Shown: positions 36,253-49,556 of the stretch, piece after piece
Numbering within the stretch: position 1 is the first letter of the stretch
Layout: the number at the start of each line of letters is the position of its first letter
Assembly (NCBI GenBank): GCA_029783825.1
Contig: JAREIK010002645.1
Coordinates: 2,353,482 to 2,417,481, forward strand
Origin: Sapria himalayana
Taxonomy: Eukaryota; Streptophyta; Magnoliopsida; Malpighiales; Rafflesiaceae
Direction: 5' to 3'
DNA length: 64,000 nucleotides
The notes under the pieces: model-generated
Databases searched by the model: none
What the model was told of the DNA's origin: nothing
The model's input: the letters and a program-made list of their open reading frames with translations, nothing else
Program-made: the position numbers and the translations under genes

Positions 36253-37440
36253 ATATAAATATATAAATATATAAATATATAAATATATAAATATATAAAT
36301 ATATAAATATATAAATATATAAATATATAAATATATAAATATATAAATATATAAATATATAAATATATAAATATATAAATATATAAATATATAAATATAT
36401 AAATATATAAATATATAAATATATAAATATATAAATATATAAATATATAAATATATAAATATATAAATATATAAATATATAAATATATAAATATATAAAT
36501 ATATAAATATATAAATATATAAATATATAAATATATAAATATATAAATATATAAATATATAAATATATAAATATATAAATATATAAATATATAAATATAT
36601 AAATATATAAATATATAAATATATAAATATATAAATATATAAATATATAAATATATAAATATATAAATATATAAATATATAAATATATAAATATATAAAT
36701 GTATAAATATTTAAATATATAAATGTATAAATATATAAATGTATAAATATATAAATATATAAATGTATAAATGTATAAATGTATAGATGTATAGATGTAT
36801 AGATGTATAGATGTATAAATGTATAAATGTATACATGTATAAATGTATAAATGTATAAATGTATAAATGTATAAATGAATAAATGTATAAATGTATAAAT
36901 GTATAAATGAATAAATGTATAAATGTATAAATGTATAAATGTATAAATGAATAAATGTATAAATGAATAAATGTATAAATGTATAAATGTATAAATGTAT
37001 AAATGGATAAATGTATAAATGTATAAATGTATAAATGTATAAATGTATAAATGTATAAATGGATAAATGTATAAATGTATAACTGTATAAATGTATAAAT
37101 GTATAAATGTATAAATGTATAAATGTATAAAAGTATAAATGTATAAATGGATAAATGTATAACTGTATAAATGTATAAATGTATAAATGTATAAATGTAT
37201 AAATGTATAAATGTATAAATGTATAAATGTATAAATGTATAAATGTATAAATGTATAAATGTAAAATGTATGAATGTATGAATGTATGAATGTATGAATG
37301 TATGAATGTATGAATGTATGAATGTATGAATGTATGAATGTATGAATGTATGAATGTATGAATGTATGAATGTAGAATGTATAAATGTATAAATTAATAA
37401 ATATATAAATGTATACATATATAAATATATAAATATATAT
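36253..37440. repeat. 8-bp minisatellite in three sequence domains
   Basis: An array of 8-bp units about 1.2 kb long. From about 36253 to 36700 the unit is a nearly perfect AAATATAT. From about 36700 to 37265 it is AAATGTAT with scattered GAATAAATG, GATAAATG and GTATAGAT variants. From about 37268 to 37375 it is GAATGTAT, then it returns to AAATGTAT and AAATATAT. Because the unit length is not a multiple of three and the minus strand lacks stops, a 258-codon open frame (Tyr-Ile-His-Phe-Leu, period eight residues) crosses it; I do not consider it a gene. Confidence 0.95.
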
Positions 37441-37460
37441 AGCCTTGATCTAGATTCTAA

Positions 37461-37798
37461 ATAGGTGAGTTGGGCTATCCAGCCCACACAATAATCAACA
37501 TGTGAGTTGGCCTAGGTGGGCTAAGGCTGGAGTTGTACTAGATAACTAGGCCCATTACCAGTATTAGTCTTTGTCCCTAGACTCTACTCTATAAGATAAT
37601 CATGTGCTGCACTGGGATTGTTTTGTGCTTGGATCAATCGTGTTTGGTTGTAACCTAGGACGAACCCAACTTGGCACAACTCGACCAACCCCATGTTTTC
37701 TCTGGGCTAGTGGGCCATGTCAGGCTACCATTATCCACTGCCAAGCCAGCACAACATGAAAAATTCTAAAAACCATGTCATACTTAATATTTGACACT
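37461..37798. mobile_element. Decayed GC-rich foldback-family member
   Basis: Starts ATAGGTGAGTTGGGC and ends TATTTGACACTC, recalling AGAGGTGTCAA...TTGACACCTCT. Inside are GGCCTAGGTGGGC, GGGCTAGTGGGCC and GCCAAGCCAGC. No matching flanking duplication is visible. A homologue occupies about 50080-50335. Confidence 0.45.
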
Positions 37799-37799
37799 C

Positions 37800-40130
37800 C
37801 ATGTATTTAGTTTTTCGAGTGATTTAGCATGTATTTATTATTATTTTGTATGTATTTGAATATTTATATGAGTGATTTTACTAAATATCTATTTTGAAGT
37901 AATTTAATGAATATTAATAAAATCATAGTTATTTTGGAATTTTTATATCTAGATCCTATAGAAAAATTTTTGAAATCATTTATTACATTTCTCATATTAC
38001 AACTTGGGTACATATTCCACAATCTTATTGAATATTTCCGACATCATTTATTAGTTATAATTCTACAAAACCAATCATGACAATCTGTGTACATGATGAT
38101 TATACCATTGAGTTAACATAATTATTTCATTATGAAATATAATCTTTATGGTCATAATATTTTCTTGGAATCATGGTCATATTATTATCTAAAATATAGA
38201 ATAGCTTTGATTTTATTTTAATTCTATGATAGTAAGTATCTCATTGGTACAATTAGTCATTGTAATTTTCAGCACTATGTATTTTTAATACAAAGCTAAA
38301 ATATTAAGAATTTTGAATCACAAGATTATTTTCTACTAGGACATTTTATTTTAGAAAATATTTACTAAGGTCATATTTTTTTTTGATTTCATGACTTTGT
38401 ACTCCAATGAGAAAACATCAAAGTCATGGTAATTTCAAATAGTACAACTTTGTATTATAGAGAATAAATATATCAGTTACATTCATTCCCTTCATCGTGA
38501 TATTTTGTTCTAGAAAAAAAAGATCAAGTTGTAATAATTTCCAATGTTGTGACTTTGTATTCCAAAAATAATTTATCTTAGTCACAACCTTCCCAAGACT
38601 ATTATATTGTCATGGCCTCAAGTCAATGCCGTGACTTCCAAGTTAAAGCACCATGTAGATATTCTAAGTATAGACAAATTCATAAAAAGATGAAAAGAAT
38701 AATTTGATTTTAAGCCAAGAGCACATAAAAACAATAGGAGGCGTGATTCCAAGCCCCAATTAAGGATAAATCCAAGGCGAACATGAGCAAAAATTATTGA
38801 GATTAGGTATTGAAAATTAGATCCTCACTTGAGTTTTTATTAGAAAATTTTAATTCCATTGAGATGTCTCTCAAAATATCTATCATGAATTCTTTCCCAA
38901 TATTAAGCTAGATTGAGATACATGGTTGATGCAATATACTTTTGTATGATGAATATATGATTATATAAAATATATATTTATGTTAATGTTGTGGTTAGGC
39001 TATTAATAGATATAGATATTAATTAGAAAAGAAACTTATAGTTTTTATTGTAACATAAGTTTATGTATGTCAGCCATGACAGATGGTGACATTAAAGTTA
39101 TAGGTTACACTCATGTGGTATAAAAAGAAGGAAAAGACACCTTTTCTAATCTTAATATGTGAGCTACACTCATATAAATACTCAAAGTTGAGGTAAGTTT
39201 AATCACTACAAGTATGATACTTATAGAGCCAAAAACATGAATGTACTTATGAGTAATCCATTATATATATTCTAGAAAAACTAACTTCGAGTGATGTGTG
39301 AGTTAAGTAGAATGTTTAACAAATGAGTTTCACCATAATGTGAGACTCGTATATCATTTATGATGGATAATGATAGGAAAATCATGGTGTACAATTAAGA
39401 AGTGCTTTATATGGTGGTGACATCTCTATGAATCAATTTCTCTAGTATGATTTCCATGGGTATGATTCATAGGAAGATATATATTAGTTTTCATGAGTAT
39501 GATGCTTATGAAGCTAAAAACATAAATATATTTATTATACTGACATCTCACATTTTTAAGATATTAGATATTAGAGAATAAAAGTATATATTCAAAGTAA
39601 TTATTAAAGGTAGTTGATGTGTTACATAAAAGGAGTAGATGTGTGAATAGCCCATAAATAAAATAATATATGGCTTTGGTGGTGAAATATCAATAAGAAA
39701 ACTATCAGAGAATCATCTTTGGTAGTGATAGTTTTAAGATAACAATCATCTTATATGGCAAGAGGGCATTTAAGAATTTTTAGTATAATCTATCTTTGTC
39801 CAATAATCAAATGTAATGTTGACCAAACACTAAAGAAGAATCATTATGCATAAGAAAGTGAGTCAATCCTAGAGTTTAAGTATTCTTCTAAAAATCCAAG
39901 TTTATCTTTTCATCTTGAGAAGTACTTAGTTTACTATTGGTTGATTGAACAGCCTACACAATTTCTATTGGATTGATATATTGACTTACATTTATTTTAT
40001 CACTTATACGACTTGTATACTTATAGAACTATATTACATGAGAGTAATCACCCAATGAGTTTTTAGGACCATATCATTTATTAATAAGTTTTGATTCTAT
40101 CATAATGTCATAATACGTTTTTGGTACTAT
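37800..40130. repeat. Athila-like LTR a (~2.3 kb, 5' LTR)
   Basis: Repeated at 46740-49250 over nearly its full length and at 45730-46610 with a large deletion; diverged relatives lie at 57965-60313 and 62340-63265. It contains ~60-bp subrepeats at about 38340-38640. It is followed at 40122-40137 by TGGTACTATTCTAGGA, a decayed form of the tRNA-Asp-type site TGGCGCCGTTGCCGGGGA used by Athila/Tat elements. Gag starts about 250 bp downstream on the plus strand. The start coordinate is approximate. Confidence 0.6.
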
Positions 40131-40229
40131 TCTAGGATTTGAGTAATTATAGTTTGATTATTAAACTTGAATTAACATAACTATCATTATAAAAGGAAAA
40201 TTCTATTTATATTTGTTTGGATATAAAAT

Positions 40230-41860
40230 TTTTTCTGTGTTTGAATTGTGTTTGTATTTTTTGTTGTTGTTTCCACCATCATTATATGATAAAAAACTCT
40301 AGGATTGAATTAATACCTTTAGATCAAGAAATTCAAAGAATACTAAGAGCACTTTTAAGACATAGAGCTGAGAGAGAGAGAGCACATGGAAGGAACTAGC
40401 AATAATAGTAACCACCAAGGTGGTGAAGGACAAGCTTTCCAACAGCCTAATTCTTAGCCTCACTATATCTTGGGTGATTATTGATGGAAGACTATGATGG
40501 ATAGTTATCTAGGGATTTGATACAACTTATGCAAGAAAATTATTATGAGTTGAATCTGAATTTGATATATATGATACAACAACATCAATATAATGGAAGA
40601 ATTTTAAAAGATTAGAACAACCATGTTGTAACCTTTTTATAGTTGTGCAACATGATAAAGATGAATGAAGTTAGACTAAATGCTATTAGGTTAAAATATT
40701 TTTTTCTTTGAGAGACAAAGACAAGAGTTAGTTCTAGTACTTATCTAGAGGTTCACTTGAGAGTTATGATGAACTTGTGCAAATTTTCTCACAAATTTCT
40801 TTTCGTCTTAAATTATCTCTTAACTATGGGGAGAGATAAGCCAATTTCGATAAGAAGAGCATGAGATGTTACACGATGTTAAAGACCAATTCAAAGAATT
40901 TTCAAAGAGATGCCCAAAATATGGATTTGAATTATGGTTCCAAGCTCAGACTTCCTTCGATGAGTTGAACTAAATGTCAAGGTATATGATTGATATGACT
41001 TTAGATGGTTCTATTTTGAACAAGTTATCTAAGGAAGTATATTTTTTATTTACAGAGTTAGTAAAGAATAACTACCAAACTCTGAATGATCGAGTATTTG
41101 GAAAGAAACAAGCCAGGGTATTGGAGTCAGGTAAATTGACCATTATGGAAGGCAAGATGAACATATTTTTCAAAAAGTTTAGAGCCCAAATGGATACATA
41201 GCTAAGTGTATTAGAAATTTTTATTTTGCAATAATAGGAAATAATAAATTTCAACCTTATATATCAAGTGAAAGAAGCCTATATTTTGTAGAACAAAAAC
41301 CATTTATTCTGGCCCAACAACAATGCCCCTATACACTACCATTTGAACGTGAGAAATCATGAAAGCCTATCATATGAGAGTTATGGAAATATGTAGCAGA
41401 ATGTGGGCCAATTTCAAAAAAAAATTGGGAATAACTCATTGGATTATCAATTTCAAGGATCATCAAGCTCAAATTTTAACCACGCGAATGGAGTATAAAA
41501 CTCTTCACTTGTAGATTAAATACATTTCTTGCTCAAAGAGACAAAGAAAAGAAATAATTTTTAAGAGAACAAGATTGAACAAATTGAAACAAGGCTAGAA
41601 TAATGAACACAATAATAAAGTTCATTGAAAATTAACTTGGATCTCATAAGCAACAAATAATTATAAGGGCAAAAAGAAAAAATGGAAGCTAAAGGGGAGC
41701 AAAATAAAGAATAAATGATGATTGAAGTAGTCAACTTTTTTCAAAGTGGTGAGCAATCAACCACTACATCACAAGATGTCATGATATTTTTCAAAGTCAT
41801 GGCATCCAAAAAACTTGCTACACAATTTATGCACTTAAGCCATAGTGAATAAAAAAGTGA
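40230..41860 (+). pseudogene. Athila-like Ty3/gypsy gag remnant
   Basis: Frame-broken Gag. Around 40870-41200: FKEFSKRCPKYGFELWFQ, then RYMIDMTLDGSILNK, ELVKNNYQTLNDR and MNIFFKKFRAQMD, the order of conserved words in plant Athila/Tat Gag (sliding from the capsid to the NNYQ region). A stop follows DELN. Later DNA gives KIEQIETRLE. The element would have packaged its RNA, but the copy is dead. Confidence 0.65.
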
Positions 41861-41869
41861 ATAAGGAGG

Positions 41870-42420
41870 AGGAGTTACAAATTACCCAAAGAGATGATTA
41901 AAATGATATGCAAGAGAAAGACTATAAATAATAAATATCTGCCTCCTAATCTTGCTTTTTTACATCATTTTATAAGAGGGAAGTTGAAAGTCAAAATTGT
42001 ATTTTCCAAAGTCTTATCTCAAATGATGAATTATGTAAAATTTAAACAAATATATAATTAGTATTAATAAGAAGTTGGAGACTTATGGAATGATAAATAT
42101 GATCAAGAAGTGTAATACTATAATCTAACATAAACAGCATAAAAGGATGAATGATTTGGAAAGTCCTATGATTTTGTTCATTATTGGGAAGTATACTTTC
42201 TGGAAAGTATTACATGACTTGAGATCAAGTATGACTGGTTGAACCTTAACGAGACGACTCCAACCAATTTATTACTTTAATTGGCTGATCATGCAATCAA
42301 GTTTCTGAATGATATTATAAAAGATATATTGGCGAAAGTTGATAAATCTATTTTTATTGCAGATTTTATTGTGCTAAATATAAAAGAAGTCCAATATGCT
42401 TCATTGATCTTATAATGATC
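41870..42420 (+). pseudogene. Athila-like protease region remnant
   Basis: Pieces recognisable after allowing frameshifts: LPPNLAFLHHFIRGKLK-like DNA, VLSQMMNYVKF (compare ALEQMPNYAKF), then LADHAIKFLNDIIKD and LAKVDKSIFIADFIVLNIK, the block that follows the protease active site in Athila/Tat polyproteins. The DLGAS active site itself cannot be read. Confidence 0.6.
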
Positions 42421-42429
42421 ATTTTTAGC

Positions 42430-44030
42430 TACTCGACATATTAAATAATATCAAGATAATGAAAATCATACTTCATGTGAGCAAATAACAAGTGAAGTCC
42501 AACCTTTACATAAAGCATGTAGAATTCAAACTATGATGAGGAAGATTATTGATGAATAGATATTCTTCTACACACAAAAATGAGACAAAATGTAGACTTT
42601 TGATGAAAAGACTTTGTAGATGATTATTGTCTCAAAGAAGATGGAGAAGATGACAAATTAAATAAACTTTGGATTGAAGATAATAGTGGATGTAATAATG
42701 AAGAAGAATATTGATATAAAGCCATTGCATTTTTCAAAGTCGTAACTTTTAGAGAATTATAGTCAGACTACTCTGAAGATGTGAATGAATAGGATGAAAT
42801 AATAAACTTTTTTATTCAACAACATAAATAAATTATTGATAAGATTTTTGAGATTGCAAAAGAAATACAAGCAAAGGAAAATCCCCAATTGTTCATTGAT
42901 ATGCAAAAAGATAAAGACATGATAGAGACAATAATGGTGGAACATTCGAAAGCATATAAAGATAAAGTAGTTATAACAAAGAAAAACATTACTCATGAAG
43001 ATGCTATAATTTATATACTAGATCAAAGAAGAAAGTCATGACTTAAGACAAAGTCATGATAATAGAGGAACATAAGCTTAAATAAAAAGTCATGACGTTC
43101 AAAAGATGTGATAATAATGATCTAGAAAGCAATTCTACATGTTATAACTTTACAATAAATTGTGGTATTATCAAAGGAGATCATAGGCAATGATGCCTTA
43201 CATTTTTCTAAAGTCCTAATATCTATTGAAGAATACTCCAAACAAGATACTCTAAAGGATTATTGATGTTGGAAGAAAAATCAGGAAGACAAGCAAAATG
43301 TAAAGACTATATGGAGAAGCTTTCTTAAACTATTGAAATCATTAATTGAATTGAAGATCCAATGAAGGATCTAGTATTAGAATTTTCTATCTATGTATAT
43401 ATATAGTGATTATGCTGAATGTAACATCAATGGATTGTGTAGAATATAACACAATATCACAAGGAACAAGAAAAATATAATCACAACTACAACAAATGCT
43501 GGTTTTAACTGGTTTACAAGCCCTTCAATATGACTTGCTAAGTTCACTAGAAAAGCACGTAGTGTTTATAGATTTATTAACCCAAAATATTATATACATA
43601 ATCGAGAGAGAGAGAGAGAAGAATAGAGCACGCATTTGTAATTACGAATACAATATATATATATATATAATATAGGTAATAACATAAAATAAAAATGAGT
43701 CGGACCTTTAGAGTAGAACAGATCATGCTCAAAAAATTTTTTTAGCCCACTGACCAGGCTGTGTGACCCTCATTATCACCCTAATGCCACGTATCCAATT
43801 TCTCAAAATATTAGTATATGTACCTATAAATAAACAAATAAACAAAATAGAGGGTAAAGAAATAAATAATAAAACAAATTATATACCACATCTAGCTACT
43901 TGTTGGGTGAAAACACAAAAATTTACATTTTTAATTATTTGATATAATAAACATTTTTATTTTTTTATGAATGTATACATACACACTCGAAAAACCTATA
44001 TATGTAGGCACCCAAAAGAAACCATAGCAC
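42430..44030. other. Non-pol internal region with CATGAC words and simple repeats
   Basis: RT, RNase H and integrase would be expected here but no motif is found. Instead there is acidic-residue-rich broken coding DNA (DYCLKEDGEDD) homologous to about 61260-61330, AGTCATGAC-rich DNA at 43030-43100, and GA and AT microsatellites at about 43600-43670. The element therefore looks internally deleted or non-autonomous. Confidence 0.4.
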
Positions 44031-44039
44031 TCAATGTCT

Positions 44040-45265
44040 CAATCCTAGCTATTATTTTTTATAAGTCAATTGAGGTCTCGATACTCAATGAGAGAGGAGA
44101 CCATATCAAGTCGTAATGCTAAAGGCGAGTGGCAAAGGCAATCTTCCACTGAGACTTCTTCCAAAGTCATAGCTCCTAGAGCCAACTTTTCTTATATAAA
44201 TGGAAAAGAGATGGATAATCGATGTGTTGGTCAATAAGAGTTTTATTGGAGAGTAGAGATTTAGTGAGCTTATTCCACTTTACTATGCATCAATAGAGAG
44301 GAGATATTGGGACTGACTATGCATGTACATGAAATAGAGAAACACATTGATCATCATAGAGTTTTACTCAAATTTTGAAAAAATGCAAGACAAGAAATAT
44401 TATGTATGAGGAGTTTCAGCATGCTTCGATAGGGAGTTCATCAATAAAGTATTTGGATTGCAAGGGAACATGGGTGGTATCGCCTTTAAATCCCTAAAGA
44501 TACAACTAAACTACAATCCAATCAATAAGATATTGATAATTGGAAGAGGTGATTGGAGAGTTTCATTGAAAAGTATGTATAGAAACTTTTTACAAGGAGA
44601 ACTCAAAGAGGAGAAAAAAGTTTGGTTATATTTTTTATGCTTTGTTTTACATCTGACTCTTCATCTGACCATGCAAGATAGAGTGATCTTGCTTTTCGTC
44701 TTTGTGAAATGATACATGATCCATTTAAGAATGATTTTCGAGAATACCCTCCTAAGTTTTTAAGTTGGGGAATTCTATGGCCAAATAATTCACCCTTCTT
44801 TATTATCTATGTTATACCAAGTTGAGATAGTCCAGATGAATGAAGATAGAGATGAATGGTGCTCCCATGTATCTCTTTGACATTGGCAGGTGTGAAGAGA
44901 GGGCTTTAAGGAAACAAAAAAAAATAGATTTTTGAAGGTGAATAGTCAATCGAAGTTGAGAAACAAGTGTCACCCTTCCCTGAAGCTTATGTAGAAGTGA
45001 TAGATATAAGAAGAGAAAAGCATGATGAAGAATCACTACACTCATTCGAGCACTACTTGACTAGGCAAGGAGGTGACATGGGTGAAGTCCTTGATATTAT
45101 GAAAATGATGAAATTAGAGGTTGACTATAAGGAGTTGTACTTAAATGTAGAGATAAAGTCTATTCATAGTTTCCTAGCAATGGATTTGGAGAGAAGAGAC
45201 AACAATTGGAAAAAGTATATGAAAAGAAAAGAAGTAACATACAAAACTAATACATAGAGAAGAGA
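44040..45265 (+). pseudogene. Athila-type plant transposon protein ORF, decayed
   Basis: Broken frames resemble the additional ORF of Athila-type elements (the plant transposon protein domain). They give FYSNFEKMQDKKYYV, then FINKVFGLQG, GDWRVSLKS, KKVWLYFLCFVLHLTLHLT and DRVILLFVFVK, then a charged C-terminal part at 44967-45257 with SFEHYLTRQGGDMG. Several stops break it. Its function in the element is not established. Confidence 0.55.
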
Positions 45266-45729
45266 TGCATCAAGAGTAATGCATCTCAATTTAATGAAAC
45301 CATTATCTGTGAATACACAAGAAAAATTTAAAGATCATGTTATTAAGATCTTGGAAGAGATGATAAAATGAGTGGAGACCAAAGTGATGAGAAGTACTAA
45401 ATTATTTGGAATACTTTATGAGTCTTTCAAAAATGAGTGGCAGAAAATAATTGTGGGCATAAATAAAATAATGAAGAAAATGTGTATTATATAGAGATAT
45501 AGTGCATGGTAGATTTGAGAAAGTATAATGAGAATTAGAAGTAAATATACTTTACAATTGGTTCATTTGTATATGCACATAACTCTATTAGAATGCAAAA
45601 AGATACTATGTGCAATGTGATTGTGAAGATGATAGAATGGGTAGTAAGTAACAAGGGTGATGCAATGAGACCTTTTTTCAGCTACTTAAAATTTTGAATA
45701 AATTAGGACTTTTGGGAAGTAAAATTAGG
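45266..45729. other. Athila-like internal 3' end
   Basis: Stop-rich DNA between the decayed ORF and the 3' LTR. No clear polypurine tract can be singled out. Confidence 0.35.
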
Positions 45730-46610
45730 TATGTTTCATAGTAATAGAATGAATATCAATTAGATTTCACTAAACTCTTATTTCAAGAGGATTTAATAAA
45801 CATTAGTAAAATTGTATAGAAATTGGGTGAAATAGTTGACTCGTTGGAATAAGGACTTGTAGGGGAGAGAAGTGGAGAGTCATGATAATTCTCTTATCAT
45901 GATTTATATACATCTTTCACATTAGTTTTTAATAGTTGTGACATCTTTCTTAGTTGTACCTCTACTAAAATAGTTTTGACATTCTTTGTATGTCATGACT
46001 CTGCCACTAAGTTGACATAATTATTTTATTGTGCAATACAAGTATCATGGGCATGATATTTCCCTAGAGTTATAACTACACTAGCTATAAACAAAATTAA
46101 CAGCCATGTTATTATTTTCATGTCATGGTAGTTGGGTACCCCACTGGTACAAGCAGTCATGACACATTCAAAAACTATGACTTATTCAAAACAGAGCCAA
46201 TGCATCATGAGATATAAGTTATAACATTATTTTCTAGCATGATTTTTCATTCTAGATAGTAATTATTAAATAAGAACCACCTTTAACCATATGCTATATT
46301 GACCAAACACTAAGAACCACCATCACACATAAGAATGTTGCCAATTCTAGAGTCTAAATAATACTTTAAAAGATCAAGTATATCTATTCAACTTGAATAA
46401 TATTAGTTCGACATTGATTACTTGAACTAGCAAAAAACTTTCTATGAAATCAATATCTAAACTTATAATTACTTTATTACTTGTATAACCTACATACTTA
46501 CAAAGACAAGTTAGATGAGAAATATTCAATAACTAGATTTTGGGGATGTGTCAATTAACTATGAGTTTTGGTATGTTTACAAAGTTGCAATACCCTTCAC
46601 ATCCATGCCC
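45730..46610. repeat. Athila-like LTR b (internally deleted 3' LTR)
   Basis: 45740-46260 matches 37860-38350 (TTGACATAATTATTTTATT, CCCACTGGTACAA). The sequence then jumps at about 46265 to match 39790-40125 (TTGACCAAACACTAA, CTTGTATAACCTACATACTTA). About 1.4 kb, including the subrepeats, is missing. Confidence 0.6.
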
Positions 46611-46739
46611 TCATTTGAGCTCTTCAATGTAGAGTTTCCATTTCAAGATTTTGATCTTTATGGATGATCATATCGCCCCCCTTTCTTCTCCATGTTAAGA
46701 ACTTTTTTACTCGTTTCCTTTGATGATGTTGCCCTAAAA
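46611..46739. other. Spacer between two LTRs
   Basis: Short junction of about 130 bp between LTR b and LTR c, with no feature recognised. Confidence 0.3.
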
Positions 46740-49250
46740 TTATTCATGTTGTATTAATGTTTATAATGTGTTTGAAAGATAGAGAGAGATTTATTATTAA
46801 AGAAAGAGTAATACTTTAGTGTGAGAGTTTATTTGGCACTTTATGTACAAACTTTTTTGGGTGATTTGACATATATTTACTATTATGTTTATATGTATTT
46901 GAGTTTTTATGAGAGAGATTTTATTAAATATATATTTTGTAAGAATTTGATGAATATTAGTGAAATCATATTTATTTTGGGTGAAATTGATAAACCTAGT
47001 GAAGCAAAGTCTTGGAGGAGAGAGAAATGATAAAGAGTCATGATATTTTCTACATCAAGTCCTGGATACACCTTCCACAATCTTATTAAGTAATAATGAA
47101 ATCTTTTCTTCATTATAATTCTCCAAAACGAGTTGTGATAATCTTTGTTACTATGACTATACCAAGAAGTGATACAATTATTTTACTTTGTAATAGTCTT
47201 TGAGCTGTGATATATTTTTGGAGTTATAGATATACCATCTATAAAATATATAATGGCTATGAAATTATTTTTACATCATTACAACCAAGTACATAATTAG
47301 GATAATTAGTCTTGATAATTTTTAATATCATGACTTATTAAATATAGAGCCAAAATATCCAATGTTTTGAATTATGGTATTATAATCTATCACGATATTT
47401 TATTTTAGAGAGCATTTACTCTGATCATAGTTTTCCAATACCATAAATTTGTGCTCTAACAAGACAACACCAAAGTGTTGCCATTCCTAACACAACTACT
47501 TTGTTTTATATAGAGTAGATGATTTATTGTAGTCATTCTTAGCACCATAACATTTTTTTCAGAGTAAAAAGATCAAATTGTGGTCATTCCTAGTATTGTG
47601 ACTTTATGTTCTAGAGAGAATTTGTCTTAGTCATGACTTTTCTAATACTATGACATCAATCTTTAGAGGAGAGTTACTTGAGTTGTGATATTCATTACCA
47701 CCATGATTTTATTACTCAAAACAAGATCTGATAAGAAATAAAGTAGTGACCTCAAGAAAACACAATCACTTCGATCTTAAATCATTGGGTGGATCCCTAA
47801 AGTATAAAAGCAATACTTAGAGAAATTAATATAAAGAGAAAGATGAGAATTGAATTTCAAGCTAAGAATATGCCAAAATTCTAGGAGGTACTATTCAAAC
47901 TTTCAATTAGGGGCAAGGAAAATCCAATCCAAGGTGACATGAGAAAGAATTGTTGAGATTATATTTTGAAACTTCGATCCTCACTTGGGCTTTTATTGGG
48001 AACTCTCAATTTCATATGATGATTCTCAAATCATTTCATATGAAATTTTTTCTAATATCAAGCTAAATTGAGATATAGGGTTGATGTCATATACTTGTAT
48101 GTAATAAATTTCTAATTTTATTTAGTTTATATTTCTATTAATTTTGTAGTTAGGATGTTGATGAATATGAATATTTATTAGAACTAAAACTTAAAGGTTT
48201 TATTGTTACATAGGTTTATGTGTGTCGATCATGATGTGTAGTGAGAGATGAGTCATATTACATACTCATATGATATGATAAGAAGAAAGTGATAGCCATT
48301 ATAAGCTTAACACGTGAAATAAACTCATGTATACATACTTAAAGTTAAGGTAAGTTTAATCATTACAAGTATGACACTATTGGAACCAAAAATATGAACA
48401 TACTTATGATAAATACATTGTGCATATTCTAGAGTTGAACTCTAGTGATATGAAGGCTAAGTAAAATATTTAACCTAGGAGTTTTATCATTGTGTGAGAA
48501 TCATGTGTTGACTATGATAGATAGTGATAAGTAATTCATGGGACATACAAAAGAAGTGGTGCTTCATATGGTTGTAATAACTATATGAGTCAATTCTTCT
48601 TATATTATTTTCATAGGTGTGATTTATGGGAAGATGTTAATTATCATGAGTAAGATACTTACGAAGCCAAAAGTACAAACATATTTATTACCACATCAAC
48701 TCACATATTTAATATATTAGAGGTCAGAAAATAAAAGTGTATATTTAAAACATTCATCAAAGGCATTTGACACATTCCCTAAAAGGAGTAGATATGCAAA
48801 TGACTCATGAATGAAATAACATGTGACTTTGATAATAAAATACTAAGGGAATAACTACGAAGAGATCATCCTTAGAAATGAAATACCAAGGATGACAACT
48901 ACTTTATATGCCAAGAGGGTACTGAGATATTTTCATACTAATCTACTATGTATCTAATAATCAAACATGATATTAATCAAACACTAAAGAAATATCATCA
49001 CACACAATAAAGTAAGTCAATTGTAGAGTCTAAATATCATTCTAAAAAGCCAATTCTATCTACTTAATGTGAACAAGAGTTAGTTCAGTAATGGTTGATC
49101 AAACTACTTTCATAATCTTTGTGCAATTGAAATCTAGACCTACTTCTCTTTTATTATTTGTATAACTTATATACTTGCGAAACTATGTTTGATGAGAGAT
49201 AATCACTTAACAAGCTTTTAGAACTATGTCATTTAATCACACATTTCGAC
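46740..49250. repeat. Athila-like LTR c (full-length, extra copy)
   Basis: Colinear with LTR a. It starts TGTTGCCCTAAAATTATTC-like DNA near 46726, carries the subrepeat tract at about 47390-47710, and ends near 49250. It follows the 3' LTR directly, so it is a tandem or solo LTR of another copy. Confidence 0.6.
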
Positions 49251-49556
49251 ACATTCACAAATTCACACCACCCAACATGGCTCGATGACATATTGAGACT
49301 CAAAAAAGAGATCGTGCCAACCATGGACAACCCATTTGACATCTCTAACTAGAGGTGAGTACATAAAAAATTATTTCAAAGGAATTAGCAGATATTTACC
49401 ATTTTTCATGTAATACTATTTTTGCTACTCATTCTTTTATATTATTCATAATCATTCTTTATTTATTATTATTTTTTCATTTAATAAACGAGTCAATACA
49501 TACATTTCTCATAATCATTCTTTAGTTATTATTTTTTCTCATCTCTTGAATATTAG

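Larger units (their letters stand above)
35815..37800. repeat. Repeat block X, copy 1 (with expanded minisatellite)
   Basis: 35815-36250 and 37440-37800 match 49557-49990 and 50060-50340 in the same order (ATTAGGATTTCAC, CCTCATGAT-TCACT, GTATTTT-ATAAGTACCAT, TTTAACATTTGCAATTT; then AGGTGAGTTGGG-TATCC, ACATGTGAGTTGGC). Between the arms, copy 1 carries a 1.2-kb minisatellite, while copy 2 has only about 70 bp of simple sequence. Confidence 0.65.

Noticed and set aside
36253..37440. CRISPR-like array
   Set aside because: Units are 8 bp with no spacers; it is a minisatellite in a eukaryotic context.
36711..37487. 258-codon minus-strand ORF
   Set aside because: Arithmetic product of an 8-bp satellite without stops; no start context or homology.
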